The notes: generated from the sequence alone by a model not told the origin. Shown: positions 48,405 through 61,282, counted from the first letter of the stretch. The stretch is 64,000 bases of DNA from Anseranas semipalmata (GCA_013399115.1 VXAA01002963.1:449643-513642), one strand, 5' to 3'. A program made the numbers and translations.

Positions 48405-49019
48405 AAAGTATTTAATTCTATAAAGTAATAACAAACTATTTGCACAATACTTACAGAAACTTGCCATTGAGCTGTGTGATTGCTTGCTTTAGCCCTGTGG
48501 TCTTGTTTCTTTCCTAATCTGGATGACTTTACCTCAGAAAAATGTAAAAGGCCCTCAAGGATGAGCTCCAACATGAAGACTGGAGTTGTCTTATGATCAG
48601 TGTCAAAAGTGACAGCAAACTCCAAAATCAACCTGGAAAGTTGCCACTTCACCCAATGAAGAACCAGTCCAGCAACCAGTATATGTCATGACATATTTAA
48701 CAGAGTGGGGCCCTGTAGGAGGCTCTTGATATGGGCTCTTGGAAGTTATGTTTCCCTCTGACATCTTACGTGAATATGATAGTTTTCCTCCTGTTAACAC
48801 ACATGCACCCAGGCCACACTGCCCACCATCCCGCGATGTCCAAATGATACCTACTGCAGCTGATCAACTGGACACCAATCAAACAGAAGGGGAAAGAGGT
48901 GCCTGACCACTGGAAGACAAAAAGGGCACTAAAATGTAGTCAGTAACTTTAAAAGATGATTCCAGATGGTCTTTGTTCTGCTAAACACCGTAATTCCATT
49001 TTTAGAGTTTCTTTTTGGT

Positions 49020-49780
49020 GTTCTGGTTTCCTTGTTCATTTTAGTAGCCACTCTCTGACCATACACATTTGAGTTCATCTTAGCATGACTGCAGTTGCTG
49101 GTAATTTTCTATATAGGGTCCGAGCAGTGGCTTGTAGGTGGCATTAGTACTTACTCACTTCTATCAGAAATATGGAGATCAATATATCTTTGTGATTGCG
49201 TTTTCTTTTTCCCCCATGTCTTGTAGTCATCACATGATCAACTAATCTCCCCCTTCCATTGCCAGCCTATAGCAGGAGTCTGTGTTATATCAGACACAAC
49301 TTTGCATTTGTACAATTTAATTTATTCAGGCCTGTCTTCATGACAGCATTCATTTCCTGCTTCTCAAACCTGAGCTCTTCTCATTCTGTATCATTCATCA
49401 ACCCATTCATTCTACTCTGTGTGCCAAAATGATTAATGAAAACATTGAACAAGATCAGTCCCAAGACTAAGCCTTGAAAGGCACATCTGGCACCTACTTA
49501 TTGGTACTTTTGCTTGCAGCAGGACCTTTTGCCATCTCCCTTTGAGCCAGCTCACTATCTATTTCAGAATTTGTCTGCTATCTCCACCTTCTTCATCTTA
49601 ACTGTTTTCTATGTGACATAATGTCAAATGCGTTTTGAAAAACAGATAAATGAGTTCTACTACAATTCTTTTGTTAATTTTTTTTTTTCTTTTTAAAGCA
49701 AACCTATTACCTTGTCAAGGAAACATATCAAGCATGACCCATCTTTAGTAAACCTATTTTCAGTTCGTACTGTCTTCAGT
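49020..49780 (-). mobile_element. ancient CR1 LINE fragment (RT region)
   Basis: The plus strand follows the reverse complement of old amniote CR1 in order: GAGCAGTGGCTTGTAGGTGG near 49,122; a CATCACATGATCAACTAATC block near 49,229; ACTTTGCATTTGTACAATTT near 49,300; ATGATTAATGAAAACATTGA near 49,428; AAGATCAGTCCCAAGACTAA near 49,450; AATGTCAAATGCGTTTTGAA near 49,620; and AAGCATGACCCATCTTTAGT near 49,731. These parallel the familiar CR1 blocks for fixed-order RT coding sequence (ATTAATGAAGATATTGAATA, ACTGGTCCCAAGACTGAGCC, GTGTCAAAAGCCTTACTGAA). It is strongly diverged with no open frame. The edges are approximate. Confidence 0.68.
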
Positions 49781-51718
49781 GGGAACAGCAAATAAAAAGT
49801 GAAAAATGTAAACCTTGCTCCTTTGGAAAATATTATATCTTTATTACTGATACCATTATTATTAGCTACTGGATTTATTATATTCTTTATTTTCAGATTT
49901 CATACCTAAAGAATTTCAATACAACGATCCAGCTGATTAAACTTTCTGACACTTTGTGCTGTTCTTGACTTCTTATCCCAGGAAAATCAATGAAGGAAAC
50001 ATGCGGTGAGATGGGATGCAATATTAGATGGTTTTAGTGCTCACAGAGCTTCCAAATCTTGATTTGCAATGTCAGAAACAGTTAAATATTGATGACAAGT
50101 ATATTTCTAATAAGTTCATGTTTGCATTGCCATAATGTATTACATGAAGGAAAGGATATAAGAGACAATCAACATAGTTTTACCCTTCAGAATATTTTCA
50201 TCGTGCCTGCTGGACCTGTAAGGTAATTTCCCCCCTCCTCTGTCTCTCACACATCCAGAGCTTTCCTCCTAGGTGAGGGCAACACAAGGAACTGCCGCAA
50301 GACCCTCAGGTGGTCAGCAGAGCTCGCCTTGCCTGGGCTGCGTCTTTCCAGCCCTGGGTCGCTCCCACCTTGCTGGAGAGCAGGAGACAGAGGCTGCCAC
50401 CACCCAGCCTTGCACCACCACTGTTCACAAGTGAAGTTCACAAATGGAAAGAGAAGGGAGCAAAGAGATAATCCATTATGTGTGAGCTGAAGTGAACTAT
50501 CATTTCAGACTGATCCTTAAAGGAAGATTTCTCTCTCTGCCACTAAATGGGAGATTACTGCGGTGAGCATGCACGATTGCTGACTGCCTATGTATGCCTG
50601 TGCAAGACTTAATAAATGTTTTGCAGTTGTTCAGTCACAATGAGAAAATTATAATCAATCGACATTTTTGAAACAGAAATTAATTGTACACTTCATTGGG
50701 ATGACACTGATAAGGTAAGTGACTGCTTCAGGCACTCAACTACTCATCTCTATTTATAGCTAGATAACTGAGGACAGAGAAAAAGGAAGTGGGTGGGAGA
50801 GAAAATAAATCCCCAAAGAAAAGCTATTAATTGCTTCTCAGTGACTCACCATATTCTTTATCAGAAGACAACTTTCGGCAATTCTGTTTTTCAGGTTTCA
50901 TCTCACTTAACCGCACCTCTGAGGCCACCAGCCTCAGGGCCTGCCTCAGCTGGCCCTTCCTGAGGCCGACGTCAGGCTGAGGCACCGTGTGCCCCGCGCT
51001 AGCCAGGCAGCTCAGGGTGCTTGGCACGGAGTTGGCTCTGACCTATTTTAGGTGTTTACATCAAGTGGGTGAGTAACACCCAGTATCTTTTGTTTCTGTA
51101 ATTCCCCATAATAAAGTGACTACCTCACATGATCAAAGGCAGTTTTTCTGTCAGCCCTTCCAACACGAGAGGTGTGCCATAATGACTGACAAGATATAAG
51201 AAGTCATGAGTGCAAGAGAGCTAAAAGTGGCTTTGTACAGACAGGTGTTGCAGTGAAGCTAAGACAGCTCAGGTTGACAAATTCAGTTCAGCTCACTCCA
51301 GAATCTGTAAACACAGATATTGGCCCAAACTCCATCTGACTTGTACTGCCAGTGAAGTCTTGGAAAGGCGTCAGTGTGTTACTGGAAACCTCGTAGGAAG
51401 CATTTCAGTACTTCTGATTCAAACCTTAACCTGGAATTATAGAAGGAACAACAACAGAAAAGTTTTGAAACCCATTAAAGCATCTGTGACACCAGCTCTG
51501 ATGCTGCAGAACTGAAATGATCTGAGTGTGGCCCTGGAGGGAGCAAGCAGGTTTGGCTTACCTGGGCACACAGACATGTGCAAGGGAAGAAGGAGGGACA
51601 GCGTAAATGCTGTGAAAGAGGTTGTGTTGCTGTCCCAGTTGCAATTGCAGTAGTTTTTTAACACTGTGGCAGAGGATGAACGAACTGATACAAGAGCACC
51701 AGAATTTTCTCCCCTTGC

Positions 51719-51740
51719 TTTTTTTTTTTTTNTTTTTTTT
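51719..51740. other. poly-T tract with one N
   Basis: Thirteen T, an undetermined base at 51,732, then eight T. The ambiguity probably reflects length uncertainty in the homopolymer. Confidence 0.9.
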
Positions 51741-51844
51741 CTTTTGGCCTGTTGGGGCTCAAAGGTAGAAATCCTCATAATATGCCATGATCCACCTCAT
51801 GCTAGCTGATAACTCAAGCTGGCACAGACAGTACCGAAGTGCTG

Positions 51845-51882
51845 GAGGCCAGGACTGCTCTGTGAGGCCAGGACTGCTGCTG
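51845..51882. repeat. 19-bp tandem duplication
   Basis: Two head-to-tail copies of a unit beginning GAGGCCAGGACTGCT, the second diverging in its last few bases. It sits in a GC-rich patch with no recognised gene. Confidence 0.8.
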
Positions 51883-54800
51883 TGACCTGGGCTGCTTCAC
51901 AGAAAGCTACAGCCACTGCAGTGGCAGGGGAGAGCTGGAGGAGGACACCAACGAGCTGTTTATGAAGGACATTTTGAGGGTCGCTTTGCTCAGAGCAGCA
52001 CATTTCAGGGCTCGCAGAATAACTACCAGGTAGAGCGAAAGGACTGTGGTGCTGGAAACAAGTCAATGTGGCTGAGAGAAAGAAAGCCTCCTTCTGGCAA
52101 TCAGCACAGAGGTCACCCCTGGTGATGGAAAAAAAAAAAATCTAATAATAATAACGAAACACTAGGTTTGCAGGGAATGCACAAAGGCTCCAACACCAGG
52201 GATGACACACACTTAGCATGCTTTAGGGGGTGGAGGGGATGGAGAGATGATTGGAGTATTTCTTGAATTCTCTTCTCACCCTGTGGGTCTATGTTTTAAC
52301 AAAACCAGTCTTCATTACTTTTTCTACATTCACATAAACATTATCTGCACAAGAATGTAAACAACAGTAAAAAAGTGGAATCTTGGAAGCAGGACAGCTC
52401 CTGAAGAGTGCCTGCTTTCTGAAAACATGCACGTGCACACACTCCTGCAGCTTGCAGCCTACAGCCTGGGGCTTCTGGCATGGCCACTATGCCAGTGACT
52501 TAACAGGCTGGCACGCAGCAGGGTGAGTCATGGAGGGCCTCCGGTGCAAAAGGGCTGGCCACCAGTGTGGATGTTCCTGGGACCCAGGCTCTGGTGAGAG
52601 CTCAGGTACCACCATAGCTCCCAGCACACAGTGCCTACAAGTTTTTACATGAACTGATCATGTTTACATGACTCAGCATTTTTTTCAGGCAGAGGAGTCT
52701 GCCTGATCTCCAGAAAGCTGTGTTAGCTGCTCTCTGAACCTGTCTGCACTTTCCCTGAACCTTGCTGAGGTCCAGGTTGGTTAGCCCCAGCAAAGAGCAC
52801 CGCTCTTGATTTGTTAACTCCATGTCTGCCTGCTTCTTAGCCAGGATCCCTTCTGCGCTGTGATAGGCAAGGATTCTCCAGAGGTGTCTTCTTCTGTCCT
52901 TTTCTTCTCTTCCCCTCAGATGTGATGGGATGTTGACATGGGTCCTGCCTGTCAAGGTGGAGGAGCATGGGCTATGGGAAGTGAGGACAACGTGAAGTGG
53001 TGGTTGTTATTTTTCTGGTTTCTGTGAAAGAAAAGATGAAGTATTTCCCTTCCTCTGTTTGGAGTTGCCATCCTGCAAGTCCCTTTTCAAAACTTGGACA
53101 AGGTGAGGGTAGGTAGGTTTTTTTCATTTTTCTGTTCTGTTAATTATTTGGTATTTCTACAGTGTCCAAGCAGTGAATAGGTGGTTACTGTTGACCTAGA
53201 CTATCTTAACTGTGTCCTGTTGTTTTCATGTCACAGAAGAGCACTGCCCTTCAGGAAGCATAACAGATGAAGAAGATTTGAGGAACCCAAGGGAACATGA
53301 TGGGGGCAATTACAACAGAAAACACATCAGTGATATGGGCAACTAAAAAGCAAGTAACGCAGTGATTTAAAAGGTCCAATGAGGTTGTTAACCACAGCAA
53401 TCCTCTGCAGAGATCACGTCAGACATACAGAGCATGACTATCTATGTCAGAGCAAAGAGCAAACCGGTTATGTCTTCTGATGCTAGAAATATGTGATGCT
53501 TCCTGTGCCTTAAATTGCATTTTCTATCCACTGTGCATATATATGATGCCTTACATAAAATTAATTGTATTTTTGCATTATTGTTGGGAATGGTGAGTAT
53601 TGATAGTGTCCCATTCCTCTTGCCTTGTTGGCAATTCCCTACCTATATATTGTTCACTCACATGCAGGCTTATGCTGGGAAATGTTCCCCAGAAAGAGTC
53701 ACTGCTGAACCTCTGTGAGTTGTGCCTGGTAAGATGCTGAGGCATGAAATGTCCTTCACAAGACAACACTATGATGAAATAGCATAGAATATGTTCTCCC
53801 AGCACTCTTAGACAACAGTAGTAAATGTGCCTCATAACGTGTTCTGAAAACTGTAACTTTAGGTTAGGTACTGATTGCACAAGGAGGCTAAAGAATGAGA
53901 ATTGCACCAAGTTTTCACAGTGCTCTATAACTGTTTTTTATTGTTAAGGGATGCTGTAGTGCTCTAAGGTTGTCATTGTCAAAAAAAATCAAGCCTGCAA
54001 AGAAGGGCACTGTAGAAGGAGACTGAATGGGAATCAGACCAGGATAAAGAAAAAAAGAAAAAAAGGAGAGCAATGAGGTGAACCTTCCTTCAGGTCCAGA
54101 GAACTCCTAAATTATTGCAGTGGTAACGTGATATATAGTAAAAATGTTTGATATGATCCTGTGGCAGGAGGAGAAACTACACAAACTGCCACTGGATCCA
54201 TTGCCCTTGATGTCGAATGTGGGTTGGTGGCCACAAACCTGCATTTAATTCCTTATACTGTGTAGGTAGCTTACAATACAACATGACCTTTCTCAGCAGT
54301 TGCTTTGGCAATGGCTTTGCATACATCTTCATTCCTTCATGAGGCACCTTGAACCCTCCTATTCTCTCTGAGGTGAAGGAGTCCACACAGATATCTGCTT
54401 GGCTCCAGTCACAAGCTACAGCACAGCACTGTGAATGCAGCCTGACGGTGCTTATTTCTGGATCCATTAGTCAAAGAGGATGTGATGTTTAAATGACAAT
54501 TCATGACATTCATCAGCATCATCATGTTTCACACAGGGGGCTCAACATTTGCTAAAACAACCCAAGAGCAGGCATGGGGTCACAAGTGAAGAGGATGGTG
54601 ATACTGATAGGATGCGAAGGGGAGCAGGAAGTTCCACACATGATACTGAAGTTCACCTAGTCTGTCCACCGGGTCTTGTCCTGTATGCCCTTGCAGCGTG
54701 GCCTCCAGCTCATTCATGTGCAGGGAGTGTGACAGGGTGTGGAAGAGGGACCATGCAATGCCTCTGCTCCTCAGGGTGGTGAGGAGTCTCCAGAGGGGGC

Positions 54801-55740
54801 CAAGGCCATTTTAACCTCAACCAAGCTACTGCAGGACTGTGAGATGTGTGATTTGGTGCTGGTCCATGGAACTCTGACATTACTGTAAACGATCAAAAAA
54901 ATCTGGGAGAGAGGAAAGTGAAATCTTCTAATATTAACCACAATCATGACTCAGAAAATTCCCATTGACTATTATATGTGGCCATGGTACTAATCAATAT
55001 TAAGATCTATTTTTCACTTTTTGAAGTGAGTTGTTTTTATTAACAAGGGTAAGTAGTAATAAATAACTGCTTTTTTCATCTTAAAGGCCTTGAATGTAAA
55101 ATCAGCCCTCATGAACTATCAGAAATATACCTTTAAGTTTGTAGAATGTATAAATGAGTAGTGGCCCATTACATTTTTCTTTTAAAATTATTTTTTTCTG
55201 CATTTGGCTGACAGTCTAGTGTGAAAGAATGCAGTGCAGTGAATGGTTTTGACTATAAATTAATCATTTCCCTCATTACCATATATAAACACTTAAAATA
55301 CCCTATAGGTATCTAAATTTGTTTTCACCTGAGTATGCTTTTCTTAGTATTACATACCTCACTCACAGTTTAATTCTAGAAAAAAAATGCTTACTGTAAA
55401 AGATATTTGCTGGAAGGTTTTATAGCCTGTTTGGTAGCAGGTGAACAGCCGTCAATATCAACTGGAACAAAGCCAGAAGACCTGTAGCTCAGCATCTGGC
55501 CAAGAGAAAGGGCAAGTCCTCATGGCTCAGAGTTTCCACTCCATGTCAAGCTCCTCATAATAAAATCCTTAGAATCCACCTGCTAAAGCCCTTGGTCTAA
55601 GAAGCAGGCTTATAAAGCCTCTGACTTTGAGGTCTGCTTTCTGGGACTAAATCATATTATTTCATCCTCTGAAGGAAAGCTGACATTAGTGCGACTTGGT
55701 GGTGGGTGCATTAAAGGACAAAGTTTGACCCACTGGCTTA

Positions 55741-55758
55741 AAAAAATAAATAAATAAA
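55741..55758. repeat. (AAAT)n simple repeat
   Basis: A short A run continuing into three AAAT units, directly visible. Confidence 0.7.
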
Positions 55759-58389
55759 AGAGGTAGGACTCTAAGGTTCAAGTCCATGGCACTGCTTGAC
55801 AAAATGAAAGGAATGAAATCATTGCCTTATGAAGTAAAATAAAAATTGGAACCTTTTGCCTGCAAGACCTATAAATCCATGTCCATGAATGCATGCCTTG
55901 TGTTGAGGACTTACTTTGTAATAGTCTAGTAGTCTGTTACTCTGTTACTCTGAAATCTTGCTGTGTATCTGACTCTGGTTGATTTTCTAGGAGAAACTTC
56001 CAGCAAAAGTAATTCTCCTGGCTCCAAGAATGAGGTTGGGTGTGAAAAAAACATACTGTTTTGCCCATATGGGCCCACGAGGAACTAATTCAGATAGGGA
56101 CTGGGAGGCTCAGCAATGCAAACTGCTCCAACTGCCAGTTTTGCAACTTTAAAGCCCCAGCATGAGAGAGCATACTGGATAAAGAAGTCCTTCCCACGAC
56201 TCCAGCTGCTGGCTGTATCACTTCTGGCTAATGAGAGGCAGAAGCAGAAGAGGAAGACAAGTGGCAGGAGACAGCAGCAAAGGTGCCATAGATAAGTGGG
56301 GGAGAAGGATGAAAGGGGAGCGCTAGTCTGTAAGACACTTTCCCCAGCACAGGACATGAGACCTGAGCCTCAACAGTCTGCTATCAGCAAATACCTGTGA
56401 AACCACTGATAAAAACAGCGTGACAGTCCTTTCAGGGGATGGCTGAAACAGTGCACTATTGCCATCAGTTGCTTCAAGTCACCCACTAGCAGAGACCTGG
56501 AGCTTTCATCCCTCCTGAGATGGTCAGGAGAGACTGTTCTCATGCAAATGGACATTTTCAGCTTTGCATTGTTTAAAAAGGGAACCCTAAGAAATTAGAC
56601 TACTATTAAAAGAACACTAAGATTGCATAGTCAAGCACTGAAAAGACAGGAAATACCAGACTCGGGTTGTGAGAGGCACCTGCCTTTGGTCTCCTTATAC
56701 CTCCATAGTAGGCTATGGCTCCAAAAGAAGTGACTACATGCTCATTTTTCTGTGGGCACCCTGACCCATTCAGAGCAGAGGATGGACATTACTCATAGCA
56801 TGAAGGCTGGTGAATAGGTATGGGGTTGTGTAGAACTCCTTCACCCAGACATGGGTAATCTGTCCTTGGTTACATGATGGGCTGCAGGATGGTTTCAGTC
56901 TATGATTGTCATTTTCCACATCAGGGTTGGCATGAATCACAAATGCTTTCCATTGCAAAGGAAGCTACAGAAAGCTGCTTTTTTCATATATGAAATTGTA
57001 TCATAATATTAACTGTCATATAAAATGGTCCCCATGCTTTTGTAGGGAGAGGTGAGGTTTTGGTGACATCAATGGAGAGAGGTGATAAAACATCAACAGA
57101 TTTTCAGGAGTACAAATGAATGGGTCTGAAACAGGAGCAGCAGAAAGTAAGCAGAAAGTACAGCTGTGGATCTAAAGGGAAGAAAACAAAAAGAAGAATC
57201 ATACTGTTAAAAACTGTCATGGGGAATACTGTCAGAGGCCAGATTAAAATCAAATGGAGCAAACTTTGACATTGTTTTTTTCATGTTAAATTCTTGACAT
57301 TACAGTCAGATAATTTAGGGATCAGTATGTTAAAGTTAGGTATAAGAAAATGTCAGAGTCAGATACAGAACCATTTACCTTCTATTCAATCACTTTTTTG
57401 AATTCAGCTCAAGTTATAATGACTGGAAGCCATTGAAACATTGATGATCTCCAAACAGCTTTGCTATATGTACAGAAAACAGCTTCAGCTGAAATTGTTT
57501 TCTGCCCAAGAGACAAAGAGCAGTTGGGAACTGCAGAGTGCTCTCACTTCCCATTTGAAAGACAGCTCTTTCTGATGAAGATCAAAAGGCTTTAGTAAGG
57601 GAATTTAAAAATGTATAGTTATTGACCCTGCTGTTTGGTAAAATAAAACACATTTTCCAATCTTATTCTTCCATCATTTTTCTGAAGCTTACTTAATGTA
57701 TATATATATTTTTTTTATTGCAGAGGGAGACAAAGAATCAGGAAGAAATGCCAGTGAAGAGGCAAAATGGAGGAATGTAAACATTTTACCTGTGAATATT
57801 CCCAAAGTCTAGACCCACACAAAATCTGGAACTTACCAAGTCAGTTGTTATTGCATAGTTTGCAACGGAGAGCACTTAAACAGTTTCCCAAAGGCATGAA
57901 TGTAACACCCAAAATTTTGAAGAGTCTTCTTCTAGAACCTGTTCCCAGCTTTCAAATCTGGATCTGGAAAAGCAGAGCATGAGAAGAAAGCAAATGCAGG
58001 CACACTAAACTTGAAAAAAAAAAAAAAAAGAAACACCAATTTACAAACCACATGCTGTTTTCTTAGTCTACATACCTTCCTTCTGTGATACAAATACTGT
58101 TAATATCCTGTTAGTATGCATGGGCTTGCATACAACTAAAAGAACAGGTCAAAGAAAAGGGCCGTGGGTATAGCAGGTACTCTGATTGCTAGTGTTATTT
58201 CTACAATTGTAGAAGCTCTCATTTTAGCATTAAGGTTTTCTAGGTGTAGAGTAATTTCATCAGCTCTCCAGAGCCTGACAAAGAAAAAAAGACATGAAAT
58301 CAGGAAGCTACCAATCACTTTTTCCTAGCACTTTCACTTAGAAAACACTAGCAAGGTGTGTTATTCCATTTTTAATTGGGATTTTTCTG

Positions 58390-58444
58390 AAAAAAAAAGA
58401 AAAGAAAAGAAAAGAAAAGAAAAGAAAAGAAAAGAAAAGAAAAG

Positions 58445-58477
<33 letters not shown>

Positions 58478-58480
58478 AAA
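58390..58480. repeat. compound (GAAAA)n-(CAAAA)n array
   Basis: A short A run leads into eleven GAAAA units (about 58,399-58,453), then a switch in the variable base to CAAAA units (58,454 to about 58,480). The unit length and phase are kept across the switch. A diverged poly-A tail could have seeded it, but no retrotransposon is recognisable immediately upstream. Confidence 0.9.
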
Positions 58481-58927
58481 CAACCACAAACCCACACTTA
58501 ATATGCTTATCCAGAAAACATATTAATTTGTATGACTTGGATTCTGTCTGCAGCTGATATTCTCTTTAATCAGAAATACTGCACAGAATCAAAGAAAAAA
58601 TGCTGATTTATATTTTATTGCTCATGTTTTATCTTTCTCACTTGCATAAAAGACCTATTTTCTGCACTTTTAACAGATCTTAATTTGAATATGTTAACAC
58701 ATATTCATATACCTATTCTACATACAAATATTTTGTATAAGTATATAACAATGCATGCACATATATGCATAGACATAAATATGTAGATATACAACTTTCA
58801 ATTATTTTTTAAAATACATCAAAGAAAATCACTATTGTTATCCACCAGCTGTGACCAGAACTGTCTCTTTAACATGCTGCATTTAATGAGACATTATGTT
58901 AGCATTTCTTGCTTTCTGTGTTTCTCA

Positions 58928-58961
58928 GAAAAAAAAAAAAAAAAGAAAAAAAAAAGAAAAG
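58928..58961. repeat. A-rich simple repeat
   Basis: Two long A runs interrupted by single G bases. It has no target-site duplication or retrotransposon body that I can see. Confidence 0.8.
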
Positions 58962-59299
58962 TTTAAATCAGTAAGGGAATTATGTAAATAATGTACCAAC
59001 CCTGATGAAACAGCAATTATATGTCTCAGCAGCTGCGTACATCCATTTATGATAGATGATTAACTAGCAAATTGTTGGCATATTTGTTTTATGGAGCATT
59101 TGGTAATTTAACTATTAGCTATGAAGGTTTAGCCAAAAGTCATTAAAATGCTGAGACTAGTATAGATCACAGCTGGTGCTGTTTTAGCAAACTTATAAAA
59201 CACCAATATGTAAGAACTACCTTACAGTAAAGGACTACATCCACAATGGGGTGTGCATGCAGTGTGAGTAAGTACCACGCTGGGCACCTAATCCAACTA

Positions 59300-59385
59300 T
59301 TCAGTGGTTTGTGGAGACTCAGAAGACCTGAGTTTGGATTCTTCTTCTGTTTGAGGGTGATTTGAACCCTAACATCTATGTCACC
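59300..59385 (+). mobile_element. possible MIR-like tRNA-derived SINE remnant
   Basis: CAGTGGTTTGTGGAGACTCA followed by GAAGACCTGAGTTTGGATTC matches the MIR head pattern (CAGTGGTTAAGAGC, then AGACCTGGGTTCAAATCC). A reversed-looking GATTTGAACCC follows at about 59,360-59,371, giving a partly palindromic layout. The similarity is by eye and stops soon after. A chance tRNA-like string or another old SINE family is possible. Confidence 0.35.
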
Positions 59386-60803
59386 AAAGCTGCCTTATCC
59401 ATTTGTCCTGCTGATATTCTACAAGGAGGAGTACCTTTGCATTAGACCAGAATACAGGCGCAAGTTTAGAAAGCCCCTAGAGCTTCGCAGGTCTTGGCTT
59501 TTGGAGGCTTCGATTCCAGTTCCACTTTGATGGATATCTAACATAAATCTCTTGCAATATGGGCTTAAATCTGTTCAGAAGGGAACCTTCATCTTGAATC
59601 TGGGTAAGTGCAATGACAAGGAAAGAAGAGCAGACAGATAACCTCTTCCAGGCATGGCTGGAGTGGCTGAAGACATTGTTGTCTTACCACTGGCACCTAC
59701 CAGAGATATGTTCTCAGCCAGTAGAATTTAATTGTGAATTGTCCCTTTCTGTTTTCAGTGCCAAATGAAGAGTTTCAAGCTGTAGCAGCAGACTTTGCAC
59801 TAAAACAGATCAAGGGTTACATATATTTTCATATACTGCATGCTGTTGCAAGCAGCTGAAAAACTGCATTTATCAGATGCAGATACCTGAAAAGAGTGGG
59901 GGTTGCTCTAAAGGTAGATAAATTCAGGTTCTGGAAAACAACTATTAACCAAAGTGAGCAGTGCTACCTATTTTGGGGTTTAAGACTTCTCTGAAAGCTT
60001 AATGCTTTTTATTCAGGGGGACAATAGAGATTCTAGTTCTTCTATTACCGTACTTTGTTATTTACATGAAAACAGGTATTGTGTAATTTTTAAGTTAACC
60101 TAATTTACCCGTGCTTTGGTGTAGGAGGTGCTGATGCCTCCCCATCCACTCTGCAGGCCTCCATCTTCTCTCATCCCTGACTCCCTCCCACTGGCCCACT
60201 TTCACAGAGTCACTTTCTCCAAGCACTACATTGAAAATACAGCACTTGTTTCCAGACAAACTCAGATCCATAGTATGCATGAACAGATGTAAGGACTGGT
60301 CTGAGGTTTTCCCCTGCATGTCTGCCCTTTATCTGGGTATAGTCAAACCCAGAGCAAACATTGATCTGCTGGTGCTGCTACACAGAGATCATGCAGCTCT
60401 AGCTGTTAATTACAGGCAGAAGACTCACAATTTAGTGGGGAAAGACAAGCATCAGAGTAACTTCACGTGTAGCTGCAGCTGCACTGCTGTGCATGTGTAC
60501 GTACACATTATAGCTACACCCTGCCTGCTTCTCCCCTGCTGGCCTCGTGCCTGCTCTCCCCTGCCCTCTGCCCTCCCTGTCCTCACCTCTCCAGAAAGGA
60601 GCCATGTGAGCTCAGGCTGTGCAAGTATTAAGCTTATAAACATTATTTTGGAGGTCTGAGACAAAACAGAAATGAGCTCCTGCTCCTGAAGCCATACTGG
60701 TTCACCAAATCAGCAGTAGTACGAGCCTATTTCAGCTTGATTTTGCTGTGAAAGTAAGCAGAGGATTTTAAACAGTAAATTGCACCTGGCCAAAACTCCA
60801 CTG

Positions 60804-60826
60804 TTTGTTGTTGTTGTTGTTGTTTT
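60804..60826. repeat. (GTT)n microsatellite
   Basis: About six GTT units. Read on the minus strand they encode the poly-glutamine run of a chance 97-codon frame (60,727-61,020), which is not accepted as a gene. Confidence 0.85.
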
Positions 60827-61282
60827 ATATACTTGAAATTCCAGATACAAACCATTTTTTTCCTGTGTTCTTCTTCACTTATTTCATCAGCAGCCTCTCC
60901 AGCATCAGAGTTAACCCAGAAGATTTGTGAGGAATTAGAGAAATATGTTGTTTGCTCTATTTGTGAAACACACTTTCCAGGAACAGTATTTCCTTCTGCT
61001 TCTCTCCTCTCAAATTTCATTTTAGCCCGTTGCTATGCTTGTGGTGTGTCTATGCACTCAGTTTACACCATAAGCCACTTACAGCAAGGAGGACTTGTGC
61101 TCCTTTACGTAATTTTCTCACTATGGACATAGCAACCCACACAAACGATCTTCATTATACAAGCTAACAGGGAAATGAGTAATTCATCACGACAATCATC
61201 ACTCCCTAGTGAGGTGGGAGCTATGCTTTGGAGACTGGCTGTAATTCATCCAAGTGAACTTGATGATACGTGGCTATTGTTG

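Larger units (their letters stand above)
37604..49019. other. long non-coding AT-rich stretch
   Basis: No gene recognised. Contents: (TTTTG)n at 39,469-39,488, (GTTT)n at about 47,358-47,381, a G run at 48,392-48,402 followed by two N, and a GC-richer patch at about 46,095-46,280. The string TTTTGGGTCATCTAGTCTC near 40,073 looks like the start of a CR1 3' end, but the following sequence does not confirm it. The longest frame (43,927-44,325, minus, 132 codons) is hydrophobic and unrecognised, and I treat it as chance. Confidence 0.5.
49781..59299. other. long non-coding stretch with several GC-rich patches
   Basis: No gene supported. GC-richer patches lie at about 50,255-50,420, 50,915-51,020, 51,840-52,010 and 52,440-52,620; I cannot assign them to repeats. 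A single N interrupts a T run at 51,732. Exon-like acceptors occur at 53,236 and 57,723 (see findings). A/T simple repeats cluster at 55,741-55,758, 57,699-57,720, 58,014-58,029, 58,390-58,480 and 58,928-58,961. A TA-rich stretch at about 58,690-58,800 holds many ATAT and ATGCAT steps. Confidence 0.5.

Noticed and set aside
60231..60659. 142-codon plus frame
   Set aside because: The C-terminal half is a pyrimidine-rich low-complexity stretch (Leu/Pro/Ser); no domain recognised.
60727..61020. minus frame with a poly-glutamine run
   Set aside because: The glutamines come from a (GTT)n microsatellite; nothing else in the frame is recognisable.
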